Positions 47,091-58,609 of a stretch of 64,000 bases of DNA are shown here, in pieces (within the stretch, counting starts at the first letter, position 1; every line of letters starts with the position of its first letter). The position numbers and the translations under genes are program-made. Source of the stretch: Apricaphanius iberus (Eukaryota; Chordata; Actinopteri; Cyprinodontiformes; Aphaniidae); the NCBI GenBank assembly GCA_028564705.1, contig JAPXFQ010002738.1:1798001-1862000 (forward strand), in the 5' to 3' direction. The notes beneath the pieces were generated by a model. That model did no database searches, was not told the DNA's origin, and worked only from the letters and a program-made list of their open reading frames with translations.

Positions 47091-49095
47091 ATTAATAATC
47101 ATTGGAACATCTTGAATTCTAATCTGGATTGCAGCTTTTCATTGCTTTTCTTTATTTTGTTTACCTATTTTGTTATCGTGTTTTTTATCACGTACAGAAC
47201 TTCGAACTGGCTTGCTGCTGAACTCTGCTGTGCTAGCCGAAGGTTTGTTTAATGATCTGAAACATTTAATTGTGGCAAAAAAAGAAACAAAAACAGAAGA
47301 AACCTGCAAAGGGACAATTAGAATATTGCAGCTGTAGATTCTGAAGAGGCTGAAAGTAAAGCAGACCTGCCTGAAACCTTTTATAAAACGTGATTCATGA
47401 ATTCCTGGGGAAGACCTCTGCTAATTCATTAGTAATATACAAAGCTGGACCAGACGAGGCAGTCGGAACACCTACCAGAGGATTTCCTACATTACTGTTT
47501 TACGTCCTTCAACTGATTACTGTGTAGCAACCAGGTCAGGTCTCCCTCCATACTCAGCCGCGTAAATGGAAAGCTGACCACAAGAGTTTTGAATACATAG
47601 TCCTATGGTGAGAGAAATGTTCGGGATATTTGTGGACTTGTATTTACATTGAAAAATGAACTTGCAAGCAGTTAAAGTATTTCAATTGAAATCCACAAAT
47701 ATTCCTGGAGCAGGTTGGTAATGATTCAAAGTTGAAACACACCTAACTTTTTTATTTCCGGTTATGAACTCACTTGTATGAAGCTAATTTGCAAAACAAT
47801 TATCAGTATTACAGTAACTATCAGCCTGCTAATGAATACAATTTGGTTCTGGGTCTGTAAATCAGAGTGTTAGAATATTCTTTATTATTAAATGTTTTAG
47901 TCAACCAACATTGTTATCTGGAATATCTATTAGAGGATTTCCAACTTGGGACAATACAGCAGTGGATTCGCAGATCGTCTTAAACTTCTACCAGGATTAA
48001 TACCAACTCTCCGTGAACCAGCAAATATCCCTGTACAAGTAAGCATATTTCCCCAATAATGTCCTTCAGCTGTTAGTACTGTTAGTAGACATTGTGGCAT
48101 TGTTTGAGTTGTTCGCTTTACAATTAGCTTCAAAGCTAACATTCAAAATTAGCTTCACAGCTGACATTGTTGAACACATTGCCTCCTGTCTGACGAGAAG
48201 TTTTGTGGCACTTGAATTGAAATTTACACACTTCAGACCTTGACGAATATGGTCTTTGGATCCAGTTATGTTTTGTTGTGTTTGTGCTTGACCTCTGAAC
48301 TGCTCCAGTCTAGATTTGTCTAAATAAAAGCTGCTGAGTAAGAGATCTACATGAGATATGATCGCAACACAGAAACTCAAAAAACGATTCCAGCAAATTA
48401 AAAAAGTTTAGTGATAAACTCCTAACTGTCAACTTTCTCAATCGATTATGCAAGGCAGCGGTTGCTTAAAGTAGCTCTAAATATAGTTTTGATCAGTCTA
48501 GCAAGTTCAGACATATTTCTGCAGCTTTTGTGGTAAGAACTGACGAATTTTTTGCAAACCTTTTATGTTTTTATTTCATTTAAAAACTATACATAAAAAT
48601 AAAATGCTGGATCTTTTAAAATCACAACAAATTTCTTATGGCAGATATTTATTCAACACAAAACGGCGTTTAAAATACGTTATGTGACATATGTGCTTAT
48701 TAACAAGGTTTTTTTATGCTGCATTGAGGTTAAAATTGGTTCTTTGGATTGCAACAAAAAAATTGAATCTGATGAATAAATGTATGCATAATGAAGCCTC
48801 CTTTCTTTATTTGCAAATGTTGCTATCACCAGCACTCTAACTTTGCACACTTTTATTTTTTGCCCTCGGGACATCCAACAATTAAATAAAAATGATTCAT
48901 CCAAGATATATAAATCGTCCTTTAACATCTTACGAGCTGTCATTAGAATTTTAAAACAAGGTTCATCCACATGTCCTGGCTTCTGTCAAGGCTTCTGATG
49001 CAGGTGAAAATTGAAGATACTTTCAAAAATTTCAAAACACTGTGAAGTTAATTTGCAAGTTTAGACACACGTACGCTGCACAGTTCACATATTTT
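47085..49095 (-). repeat. Right arm of the imperfect inverted repeat
   Basis: Partner of 44573-46085. It carries an extra ~815 bp (about 47368-48183) absent from the left arm. That segment starts CAGAC and ends GTCTG. Outside the indels the arms run in strict mirror order. Confidence 0.9.
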
Positions 49096-50189
49096 AGTTT
49101 AAAAAATACAAACAAGAGTTATCCCTCTCCCTTGGTGGCAGCCAAGTGAGGGGGAAAAATACGTTTTTATTTGGGGAAGAAACAATTATGTATTATATTT
49201 GAACATTCGAATATCTTTAGAGACTCATTGACCACAGAAGCGCATAGCCTAGGCCCCGCCCTCCGAAACCCGGTCGTTCTGTGCTAATGCTAACAGGAGG
49301 GCCGCCTAGTCAAACCTGCAATTCTACAACAAGGCTGAATTACGGCAAGCAATCCTTTGATATAGTATTAAGGTACTTAGAGTGTGGATAAAAAGGGCCC
49401 AAACAACACGGGGAATGCCAGTTCTACTTTAAAAGTAGATTAAGCCTTCCTGGAATGAGTAATCCTTTGTTGTAAAACTCTAAAACTGGAGAGAAACTGC
49501 AGTGAACAATAAAAATTAGGCAACTAAAGATGCTGGTCCTTTTTGATCAAACAAGCCGACACACCTCCTACTCAAGCAAGACATCAAACTCAAACCTGTA
49601 CGCACTTGTCGTGAGGATTGCTTGTGAAACAAAAATTGAAGAGATTATAGTTTAGATATATAGTATAGATATTAGATGTTATAGTATAGATGATAGTAAA
49701 ATCCTTTTTTACTGGTCAATATTTTCCAGATAAAATTTTTTAAATCTATTTTTAGAAGGGATAAATTAGAAATTTACTCTCTGCTCCAGTCAAGGAACCC
49801 TTTTAGCCTCCTCTGCAGTGAGGCCAACTCAGCTTTCACTGGACAGTGAGATGATAAAATGTGAAAAAGCCTTAAGAGCTGCGAATTAGGCTTGAAAGTT
49901 AAGCCTCTCTCTCAAGGTTGTAGTGAGCGCAGCAATGCAGAATTTCCTGAAGTACGTAAATCAACATTCGGATGAGTTTTTAACGGCACATTTCCAGCAA
50001 TCAAAGGATTTTACAAAAAGCAACTTCTGTAATTATTAAAACCCTGAACAGGGAATTTTCTCTCATCCACTCAGCGTAATTATAAGACTTGCTAACATCC
50101 GCAATACTACTATACTAACAATTTCAAATTTTCCATCAACAATACTCTGGCATAATTCTAGCTGGAAATTTGACTGTCCTAAAAAAACA
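49096..50189. other. Intergenic, nothing recognised
   Basis: A GC-richer patch (CCCCGCCCTCCGAAACCC...GCTAATGCTAACAGGAGGG, about 49253-49310) may be a transposon fragment. No gene is supported. Confidence 0.35.
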
Positions 50190-50300
50190 GCACGGCTAAT
50201 TTGCTCGTTTGTAAATACTGGTCACCCAGAGGTACCTCAGGGCTCTGTCCTTGTACCACCCTGGTTTTCTTTGAGTATTTCTTTTATTTGAACATTTCTT
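50190..50300 (+). pseudogene. L2-type RT palm fragment (PQGS motif)
   Basis: The frame reads TGHPEVPQGSVLVPPWFSL, matching the G-V-P-Q-G-S-V-L-G-P-L-L-F motif of CR1/L2-type reverse transcriptases. It is only ~100 bp. Confidence 0.65.
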
Positions 50301-50409
50301 TGACCCCTTGGCTAAATGTTTATTTCCTCTGCCGAGGAGGTTATGTTTTTGCCGGGGCTTGTTTGAAATCGACGGATTTTGAGTACACTGCAAAAAACTA
50401 ATTTCAAGA

Positions 50410-50525
50410 AATTGCACCTTATCATGGTGGAAGGTTTTGGGTTTGTCAATGATCCTAGGAGCTATGATGAGCAGCGCCAATGGACTCAGTGTTCCCTCGC
50501 CCGGACGCGGGCCCCCCATGATTTC
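50410..50525 (+). repeat. 5' region fragment of the GGAT-tail LINE
   Basis: Two blocks, CACCTTATCATGGTGGAAGG...GATCCTAGGAGCTATGATG and ATGGACTCAGTGTTCCCTCGCCCGGACGCGGG, resemble the 5' untranslated region of the LINE family at 9654-11802. They have the same orientation as the RT piece that follows at 50850. The match is from memory. Confidence 0.5.
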
Positions 50526-50849
50526 CTTTTGTTACTGGTGAGCTCTGCGGAGCTGTTTGGTGCTCACTCTATACCCCATTGAGACAGTGTCTTGCCAACA
50601 GCCAAAATCAAATCGATTAAAAGTTAACCTAACAAAACCAAATTATTTACATCTCATTTAAATAAATATGACTTTAACTAAACAAAAATAGGTCAGTTGG
50701 ATGTGGTTTTAATGAACAAAAGATCCCTCACTTTTATAAGACTTTATTATTAAATGATATGATATGTGATAATGAAATTGATTTATTCTATATCGGAAAC
50801 ATGGCTGCAGCAGGAGGAATTAAATGAGTAAACTTTTCATGGATTTGAA

Positions 50850-51336
50850 AAGGGTAGGGTGCCTTCTCTGGGTCGGGGATGAGGTCCTTCCTCAAGTGGA
50901 GGAGTTCAAGTTTCTGGGGCTCTTGTTCACGAATGAGGGAAAAACGGAGCAGGAGATCGATAGGTGGATTGGTGAGGCGGTGACAGTTATGCGGGCGCTG
51001 TACCAGTCTGTCACGCTAAAAAGTCAAAAGGAAAACTTATTGATTTACCGGTCCATCTACGTTCCTACCATCATCTTTGGTCACGCACTCTGGGTGGTGA
51101 CCGAAAGAAATCGGTCGCGGACAGGGTGGTGGGCATCTCCCTTAGAGATAGGGTGAGAAGCTCAGTCACCCGGAGGGGGTTCAGAGTAGAGCCGCTGCTC
51201 GTCCACATCGAGAGGAGCCAGTTGTGGTGTCCCAAGCATTTGGTCAGGATGCCTCCTGGACGTCTCCCTGGTGAGGTGTTCCGGGTACGTCCCACTGGGA
51301 GGAGGCCCAGAGGAAGACCCAGGACATGTGGATGTA
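50850..51336 (+). pseudogene. LINE reverse-transcriptase C-terminal fragment
   Basis: It reads VGDEVLPQVEEFKFLGLLFTN, then YRSIYVPTIIFGHALWVVTE and HLVRMPPGRLPGEVFRVRP. These are the same C-terminal blocks as the copies at 7914-8658 and 9654-11802. One frame change occurs near 51120. It breaks off at ~51336 in GRRPRGRPRT without the usual 3' tail. Confidence 0.88.
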
Positions 51337-51419
51337 TTTTGTTTTTTTTCAATGTTGGTTTTTATGAAAATGTTCCATACAGCCATTAAATCAATCTTTA
51401 CGTGATTTAGATTGACTGC

Positions 51420-51540
51420 CATGTGTTTTAATGCTATGTCTCTTATGTTATATTAATGCCTTCATTTTATCCACTAATGTTATACGCCTTGAATTACCTT
51501 TTTGAAAGTGTGCTCTATAAATAAAGTTGCCTTACCGAAT
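51420..51540 (+). repeat. L2/Rex1-like LINE 3' tail
   Basis: It ends GCCTTGAATTACC...GAAAGTGTGCTCTATAAATAAAGTTGCC, matching the tails at 7143 and 18410. Confidence 0.65.
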
Positions 51541-52701
51541 CCAGAGTATTTGTGTAATTTTGGCCGTATGAATCATTACAAATTTGTCCTATGATATTTC
51601 CCAGGCTGCATAGCCTAAAAGTATAGATAAAGTTTTCTTCATCAACTTCCACATTTACAAAATTTGGTCTTATTTTGTGGCTCTGTACAATTTTTACTTT
51701 ATGGCAGCCAGGCCAAAAGTTGCTGATTTGAAAGGATTGCTGACCCTTGACTTATCAGATATGATTTTGTAAGATTAAACTAGGAACCGCTTAATCGTTC
51801 CAGTGATGAGGCATTAATAATCAAAAAGCAGATTTACGTTGCACTATGGCTTCCAACCAGTATATGATCAGATTAAATAAAAAATCACAATGCAGATATT
51901 ACTTACACATATAGAGACATGTAAATATAAAAGAAATTGAGTATGCCATTTTTGTTTTGTTTTAAATTGCACAGATTTGAGAAATGCGCAACTGAGCAGG
52001 ATAGTTTAACAATATTTACAAAATGTATTTTGCATGTGTAACACGAGTACTTGTAAGAGAAATTTGGGTATTCTGAGCAAAGCTTTGTGGTGATTTTAAA
52101 GTACTTTAAAGATTATGCTGACAGCACATTTTAAAGCATGCTGTTTAAGAATTTAAAAAAGGAATAATAAAACAAAATATCCCCTACTGACCAACAGTAA
52201 GTGAAAAAGTCAGAATAAGAATAGATTTACAACATAAAAGGCACAGTCAGATTGAAAGTAAAGAAGTCTAAAATATGGAAGGAAGGAAGGTCCAAAAATC
52301 ATAACACAATTTATTTTTAAATGAGACCAAGAAATGTTGAGGGAAACTGAATAAGGAAATGAAACAACTTAAAACTGAAAACACAAACACCTTACATCAT
52401 CACAGCTTCCCTTTCTTGTTAATTAACTGGTTGATCCAGTGTTGCTCTTGAAGACACCACCCTTAGGTGTGGTGACACCACATGCTGTGGTTCCACCCTT
52501 TTATTCATGACTGTGACAGGCATCAATCCCATCTGGACCATTGTGCCAGAAACAAGGTCAGATAAAGGTTCTGATTATAGTAGCATTCCTGTCTGGTTTG
52601 GAGATGTTCTAATTATAAGCGACATCCAGGGGTGTCTCCTTTAAGACGCACAATGGCTTAGCCAAAATAATATCTGATATTTTGAAAAATATTGTTACAA
52701 T
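51541..52701. other. Intergenic, nothing recognised
   Basis: AT-rich unique-looking sequence with no supported gene. A short GGAAGGAAGG run lies near 52280. Confidence 0.35.
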
Positions 52702-53066
52702 TAGGGATGCAATAATACCTGCACTGGTATCTGAGATTGGAGATAACACTGTTCTAATGTACTCATATCAATATTGGTTAAATTTAACTGATACCATGAA
52801 TCGTATGAGTAGAATGTGAAAACTCTGCAATTTCACAGAAATGTTTTTATTTTTATTTGAAATATTTGTTTTGTTTTCACTTTTATATATATAATCTAAT
52901 TCATCATCATTTGTTGTAACGAGCAGAGAAGAAAAAAAAAACCTGTCTTCCAATTAATTGCATTTTTTTATGTGGCGGAAGTATCGCCACTGATATTTGG
53001 AATCGGCAAGTACTCACATCCAAGTATCGGTATCGGTTTGAAAAAAGTGGTATTGCTGCATCCCTA
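52702..53066 (+). mobile_element. GGTATCGG-type hAT-like MITE, complete copy
   Basis: It begins TAGGGATGCAATAATACC and ends TTGCTGCATCCCTA, which are inverted ends. It is 365 bp. The inner blocks (CAACGAGCAGAGAAGAAAA, CCTGTCTTCCAATTAATTG, AAGTATCGGTATCGG) are shared with 3150-3416 and 61790-62153. Confidence 0.75.
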
Positions 53067-53322
53067 GTTTTAATCGATTAATGACTATAGCATACATGGT
53101 AAGGTGCCTAAATCATCATTTCTTTTCAATGCATGCATGTCAAAACAGTTTCATATTTCCACGAATATACTAAAGCTTATGAAAATTATGTATATAATGT
53201 TCAGTTTAATGCTCAGTGTTTTGTATTTTTGAAAATCACATCTGAAACATGCTAAACCAAACAGTAATTTAGTGCAGTCAATCATTCTTTACTTGCTTCT
53301 GTTGGTCTCCCCTTTTTCTTCC

Positions 53323-54279
53323 TTATTTGAAACTCTCTTTCTTTTTCCTATTTGTCCTTGATTTTTCTGTCTCTCTCCTTCCCAGGGTCGGATTTAGGCT
53401 TATATTATGTATATATATATATATATATACACAGTATATATATACACTACCGTTCAAAAGTTTGGGCTCCATTACCGATAGAATACCAGCTGCCTGCTTC
53501 TTCTCTAAATAGTTCTTGCACAATTTCGAGGTGTGTTTTGGGTCATTGTCCTGTTGTAGGATGAAATTGGCTCCAATCAAGCGCTGTCCACTGGGTATGG
53601 CATGGCGTTGCAAAATGGAGTGATAGCCTTCCTTATTCAGAATCCCTTTTACCCTGTACAAATCTCCCACCTTACCAGCACCAAAGCAACCCCAGACCAT
53701 CACATTACCTCCACCATGCTTAACAGATGGCGTCAGGCATTCTTCCAGCATCTTTTCAGTTGTTCTGCGTCTCACAAACGTTCTTCTTTGTGATCCAAAC
53801 ACCTCAAACTTGGATTCATCCGTCCACAGCACTTTTTTCCAGTCTTCCTCTGTCCAATGTCTGTGTTCTTTTGCCCATCTTAATCTTTTTCTTTTATTGG
53901 CCAGTCTCAGATATGGCTTTTTCTTTGCCACTCTGCCCTGAAGCCCAGAATCCCGCAGCCGCCTCTTCACTGTAGATGTTGACACTGGTGTTTTGCGGGT
54001 ACTATTTAATGAAGATGCCAGTTGGGGACCTGTGAGGCGTCTGTTTCTCAAACTAGAGACTCTAATGTACTTATCTTCTTGCTCAGTTGTGCAACGCGGC
54101 CTCCCACTTCTTTTTCTACTCTGGTTAGAGCCTGTTTGTGCTGTCCTCTGAAGGGAGTAGTACACACCGTTGTAGGAAATCTTCAATTTCTTAGCAATTT
54201 CTCGCATGGAATAGCCTTCATTTCTAAGAACAAGAATAGACTGTCGAGTTTCAGATGAAAGTTCTCTTTTTCTGGCCAT
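53323..54279 (-). pseudogene. Tc1-like transposase, C-terminally truncated
   Basis: A long clean frame starts MARKRELSSETRQSIL at 54279. Two helix-turn-helix segments (about residues 5-50 and 65-115) flank a GRPR hook (59-62). The first catalytic Asp is D154 (WTDES) and the second D244 (QQDNDPKHT), both intact. After residue 270 (ILSVME) the frame runs directly into the terminal repeat. The region with the third catalytic residue (the D-L-N-P-I-E type motif) is absent, and the last ~48 residues are TIR and flanking junk. It could bind DNA but not catalyse. The lack of any stop before the deletion suggests a young copy. Confidence 0.93.
53407..53444. repeat. TA microsatellite at Tc1 insertion site
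   Basis: An AT/TA run abuts the left end of the Tc1-like element, and TATATATG abuts the right end (54692 on). Tc1 elements insert at TA, so the run was probably the target. Confidence 0.8.
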
Positions 54280-54691
54280 TTTGAGCGTTTAATTGACCCC
54301 ACAAATGTGATGCTCCAGAAACTCAATCTGCTCAAAGGAAGGTCAGTTTTGTAGCTTCTGTACCGAGCTAAACTGTTTTCAGATGTGTGAACATGATTGC
54401 ACAAGGGTTTTCTAATCATCAATTAGCCTTCTGAGCCAATGAGCAAACACATTGTACCATTAGAACACTGGAGGAATAGTTGCTGGAAATGGGCCTCTAT
54501 ACACCTATGTAGATATTGCACCAAAAACCAGACATTTGCAGCTAGAATAGTCATTTACCACATTAGCAAAGTATAGCATGTGTTTCTTTAAAGTTAAGAC
54601 TAGTTTAAAGTTATCTTCATTGAAAAGTACAGTGCTTTTCCTTCAAAAATAAGGACATTTAAATGTGACCCCAAACTTTTGAACGGTAGTG
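53445..54691 (-). mobile_element. Tc1-like transposon with internal deletion, 1247 bp
   Basis: The ends CACTACCGTTCAAAAGTTTG and its mirror lie at 53445 and 54691, flanked by TA on both sides. On the left the TIR stops after GTTTGGG, and the transposase sequence begins at once. The 3' part of the gene and most of that TIR are therefore deleted. Confidence 0.95.
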
Positions 54692-54693
54692 TA

Positions 54694-55021
54694 TATATGT
54701 ACATGTATCGGTTAAACTTAATTGATACCTTGAACCGATACTCAAAACTTGGAAAATCTGCGATAAATTTCCCAAAAAAGATTTTTCACTTGAAATTACA
54801 TTTTTGTGGTAATTTTATGTTTAATATTTGTTGTTTTGTCGTAGTTTTGTTAGTAAAGTTAGTAAAGTCTGGTGCCTTTAGTTTCTTCAAAAAAGGCATA
54901 AGGTGGAAGTTGTACAGTTTATTAATGTAACAATAGTATAGGATCGGTATAGGGTATCGACAGATAAAAAAAATCCAGGCATCGGTATCGGGAGTGAAAA
55001 AGTCTGATCGGTGCACCCCTA
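54694..55021 (+). mobile_element. GGTATCGG-type MITE, diverged copy
   Basis: It shares ATGTATCGGTTAAACTTAATTGATACC...GAACCGATACTCAAAA at the left and GGCATCGGTATCGG...GGTGCACCCCTAA at the right with the family. The middle differs. Its left terminus is missing, next to the Tc1 insertion. Confidence 0.65.
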
Positions 55022-55722
55022 ATAACAAGCCAGTGTTTGCATTTGTGCATATCTCCATTTTACAAAGATAAGTTCTTAACCTTGGCCTCTTTCCCAAAAA
55101 AAATTGAGTAACAAAGTTGCAACAATTTCTTTTTCCATATTTTCTATGATCCATTGATTTCTGTTCGTCTTAGAAATGTAGCTAATTGTAATATAGTTTA
55201 TGGTTTGGCGCTATGCAGTTTTCTGTGCATGTATTTGCACAGAGCGGCCTCGTTAGGAGGAGGGGGGGGGCGTGTGTCCACGGTAGTGACTGACTATAGT
55301 ATGGCAAGGCGTTAACATACGCTGTGGATGTTAATACCTTAATGAAGCATTAACACACGCCTTATTTTTGCTTCTGATGGCTTGCCATAACTTGATGTAA
55401 TCTGACACGAGTCAAGTCAGCGGCAGCGCTGATCAGAGGGGATAACAGCCGCCTCTGTTTTGAGCGAGAAACAACAGATTAAAAAAATTCAGGGCTGAAA
55501 GCCAAGGCAACATTGGCTGATGACATCAGGCTTGGATTTCTGGTTGCAAAACAGCAGCAGAGCTTGGCAAAGTGCACCTTAATGTCCAACCTATGAGATC
55601 CTGAGCAAGTGAGTAACTGATGCATTTCTGAGTGACAACAGAGCTAATTGTGTCTCTGTTGCTGATTGAAAAACACTTTGAGAGTGTGTTTTATGGTCTT
55701 CTCCATCCTCTCTGCAAGTCCA
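55022..55722. other. Intergenic, nothing recognised
   Basis: No gene is supported. A G-run (GGAGGAGGGGGGGGCG) lies near 55256-55271. Confidence 0.35.
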
Positions 55723-56115
55723 TTTCAATTCAATTCAATTCAATTCAGTTTATTTATATAGCGCCATTTCACAACAGATGTCATCTCAAGGCACTTTACA
55801 AAAAGAGTTATTACAATACAATGTTAAGTGTAGAAATTACAGAACCACAGAAGATTGCGTCGTGGAATTCTCAGCAATCCCTCATACTGAGCAAGCATGC
55901 AGCGACAGTGGGAAGGAAAAACTCCTTTAACAGGAAGAACCTCCGCAGAACAGGCTCAGCACAAGCGGTTATCTGCCGGACGTCTGTGGCTTGGAGAATC
56001 ATCAGAGACACAGAAAAGCAATAGAACTGATGCAATTGTTGCAGGACGTGGAGAATGTACTGCAATGCCATCTTAGTCAGTCGTCAAGCAGGGCTATCCG
56101 GAGCACCTACTATAA
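55723..56115 (+). repeat. ~400-bp dispersed repeat, copy 2
   Basis: Opposite-strand partner of 35240-35645. It starts with a CAATTCAATTCAATTCAATT run and ends GTCGTCAAGCAGGGCTATCC. Between them lie TTTATATAGCGCCATTTCAC and ATCTCAAGGCACTTTACAAA. Confidence 0.85.
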
Positions 56116-56666
56116 TAGAAAACAGGTTAGTGCTTGAATTGACAGCACATCATGCAGTTGGGGAGAAGTAGGAGAGAAAGTAGGAACAGACCTAATAAGT
56201 CCTCCAACAGCCTAGCCTAAAGCAGCATAGCTACTAACATTAACCTGTCTCCTAGCTACTAGGAGACCTGGCTACCAACACTCTGTCTGAGTCCTCCTGA
56301 CCCGTGGACGGTGGGTATCTAGGGCTCGAATTGATGAGCTCTATAACCCAGGAACCTGCACATTTTCTCATTTGCAGCGCAGATTGTGGCGCAGATTTTC
56401 TTTTTTTTTAAGCGCTTGTGCGCCCCCCTACAGTGTCACGAAAGAAAAAAAATAACCACCAGCAGCTGCCCAGTCTGCCCGGGCCTAAAAACGCTACTGT
56501 TTATTTATATAGCACATTTTTAACAACAAGGCAATTCAATGTTTTCTACCTTATTAGGGGATAAAAGCTAAAATGATAAAAGCAGCAATAAAAGTATAAA
56601 AGATAAGCGACACATAACACATGACAAATTGAAACAAATGGCATTCCACCTATTATTGCTTACTCT

Positions 56667-57295
56667 TACCCGTCCTTTCCACCGGACGCGTAAGCAGCAC
56701 GTTACGGAGCGTCACATTTCACTCACGTATTCTGCTGCTTGGCCCTTTCCACCAGGAGGCCTAAGAGGCAGGGATGCAGCTGTCACAGAGAGAACACGAA
56801 ACAGTATTTATTCTGGTAAGTTCATTGTAGTTTAATTATTAAAACTTTCAGGCCCATTTATTTTAGCTTGCATAACTGAAAAGGGTGCACATAGAATGGA
56901 GTGGATTAAAAATAAAAATAAAAAGTGTTACTGGGGTCATACAGGATTGAGTTCTTCTCTACTTCAAAACCGTTTGTCGTCCATGATGAAACACAAATGA
57001 GACTCTTCCGCGAGGTAAAGACTTCTCACCGGGTTGCAAAGGTAGTGAATTTGTAAAAAATAAAGTAACCATAAAGCAGCGCGGTTCTTTTATTTTGAAA
57101 ATCCCCGATGAATCGCTCCGTTTTTCGCGTCTGATTACATGTCTTCCCCTATCCAAAATGTCGAACTTTACACGTTTCAGAGGAATACTGCGTAGGAAAT
57201 AGGACCGCCGCGTATATTTAAAAAGTGCAGCCACATGACGCTCCTGAGACGGGGCAGACTCGCGATGCTCACGCGCCCGGTGGAAAGAAGGGGTA
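56667..57295. mobile_element. MITE with CTTTCCACCGG termini
   Basis: The left end TACCCGTCCTTTCCACCGGACGCG and the right end (mirror: TACCCCTTCTTTCCACCGGGCGCG) are inverted with few mismatches. It is 629 bp. A 91-codon minus-strand frame inside has no recognised domain. A second CCTTTCCACCAGGAGGC block lies at 56742. Confidence 0.75.
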
Positions 57296-57299
57296 GATT

Positions 57300-58345
57300 T
57301 CTGGCTCTCACAGACCTGTAACTTCTTCTGTGAGAGTCTCCTCTCTCCTCCACTGAATTAATTCCACCTGTTTGAACTGGTTACCAGTGTAAAAGACACC
57401 TGTCCGCAACCTCAGTCACACTCCAAACTCCACTATGGCCAAGACCAAAGAGCCGTCAAAGGACACCAGAAACAAAAATTGTAGACCTGCACCAGACTGG
57501 GAAGACTGGGTCTGCAGTAGCTTAGGATCTTGGTGTGGGAGCATTATTATAAAAATAGAAGCCATTCAAGACCACTGATAATTTCCCTCAATCAGGGCTC
57601 CACCAAGATCTCACCCTCTGGAGTAAAAATGATCACAAGAATGGTGAGCAAAAATCCCAGAACCACACGGGGGGACATAGTGAATGACCTGCAGAGAGCT
57701 GGGACCAAAGTAACAAAGGCTACCATCAGTAACACACTACGCCAACAGGGACTACAATCCTGCAGTGCCAGACGTGTCCCCCTGCTTAAGCCAGCACATG
57801 TCCAGGCCCCTCTGAAGTTTGCTAGAGAGCAATTGGACAATCTAGAATAGCACTGGGAGAACGGCATGTGGTCAGATGAAACCAAAATAGAACGTTTTGG
57901 TAAAAACTCTACTTGTTGTGTTGGGAGAAGAAAGAATGCTGAGTTGCATCCGAAAAAGACCATATCTACTGAGAAGCAGGGGGGTGGAAGCATCATGCTT
58001 TGGGGATTTTTTTCTGCAAAGGGAAGAGGTCAACTGATCTGCGTAAAGGAAAGAAAGAATAGGTTGTGTATGGTGACATTTTGAGTGAAAACCTCCTTCC
58101 GTCAGCAAAGACGTTGAAGATGAAACATGTCTGGGTCTTTCAGCATGACAAGGATCCCAAACACGCCACCCAGGTAAGGAAGGGGTGGATTCGTAAGAAG
58201 CATTTCAAGGTCCTGGAGTGGCCTAGCCAGTCTCCAGATCTCAACTTGATGGAAAGTCCCAAAACATCACTGCTCTAGAGGAGATCTGCATGGAGGGAAT
58301 GGGCCAAAATACCATCTAATGTGTGTGAAAACCTGGTAAATACTT
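57300..58345 (+). mobile_element. Tc1-like transposon remnant
   Basis: The 5' leader (CCACTGAATTAATTCCACC, AAAAGACACCTGTCC, CACTCCAAACTCCACTATGG) is that of a widespread fish Tc1-like family with a GGCCAAGACCAAAGAGC start. The outer terminal repeats are not both visible, so the limits are approximate. Confidence 0.8.
57435..58320 (+). pseudogene. Decayed Tc1-like transposase
   Basis: The start is MAKTKEPSKDTRNK at 57435; frameshifts and stops follow. Readable blocks are KMITRMVSKNPRTTRGDIVN with LKPAHVQAPLKFAREQLD (57530-57850), WSDETKIERFGKNS with the first catalytic Asp intact (about 57870), and [12 protein letters not shown] with the second Asp intact (about 58140). WPSQSPDLN then runs straight into [10 protein letters not shown], so the third catalytic motif (P-I-E-N-L-W) is lost in a ~50-bp deletion near 58248. 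Confidence 0.88.
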
Positions 58346-58609
58346 AGAATTCCTGCATATTTAGGATGTTTGTACAGAAATTTCACTCCACTCTTATGTG
58401 CTACTTTCTGCTTCAACACAGCTGATTCAAATGGTAAAATCACCTCCTCAGCATGGCAAAGTTCTGCAGAGATCTGCCAATGAGCCATCATTTGATTTAG
58501 GAGGTTTAAACCAGAGAGAAGAACAAAAACATGCAGGAAACCAATTTGGACGCTTCTAAATTAACCCGTGTTATTGCAGGAAAAACTGACCAAAGGATGA
58601 GAGAGAATT

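Noticed and set aside
56959..57234. 91-codon frame inside the CTTTCCACCGG MITE
   Set aside because: Lies wholly inside a short inverted-end element with no transposase-like motif. Probably chance.
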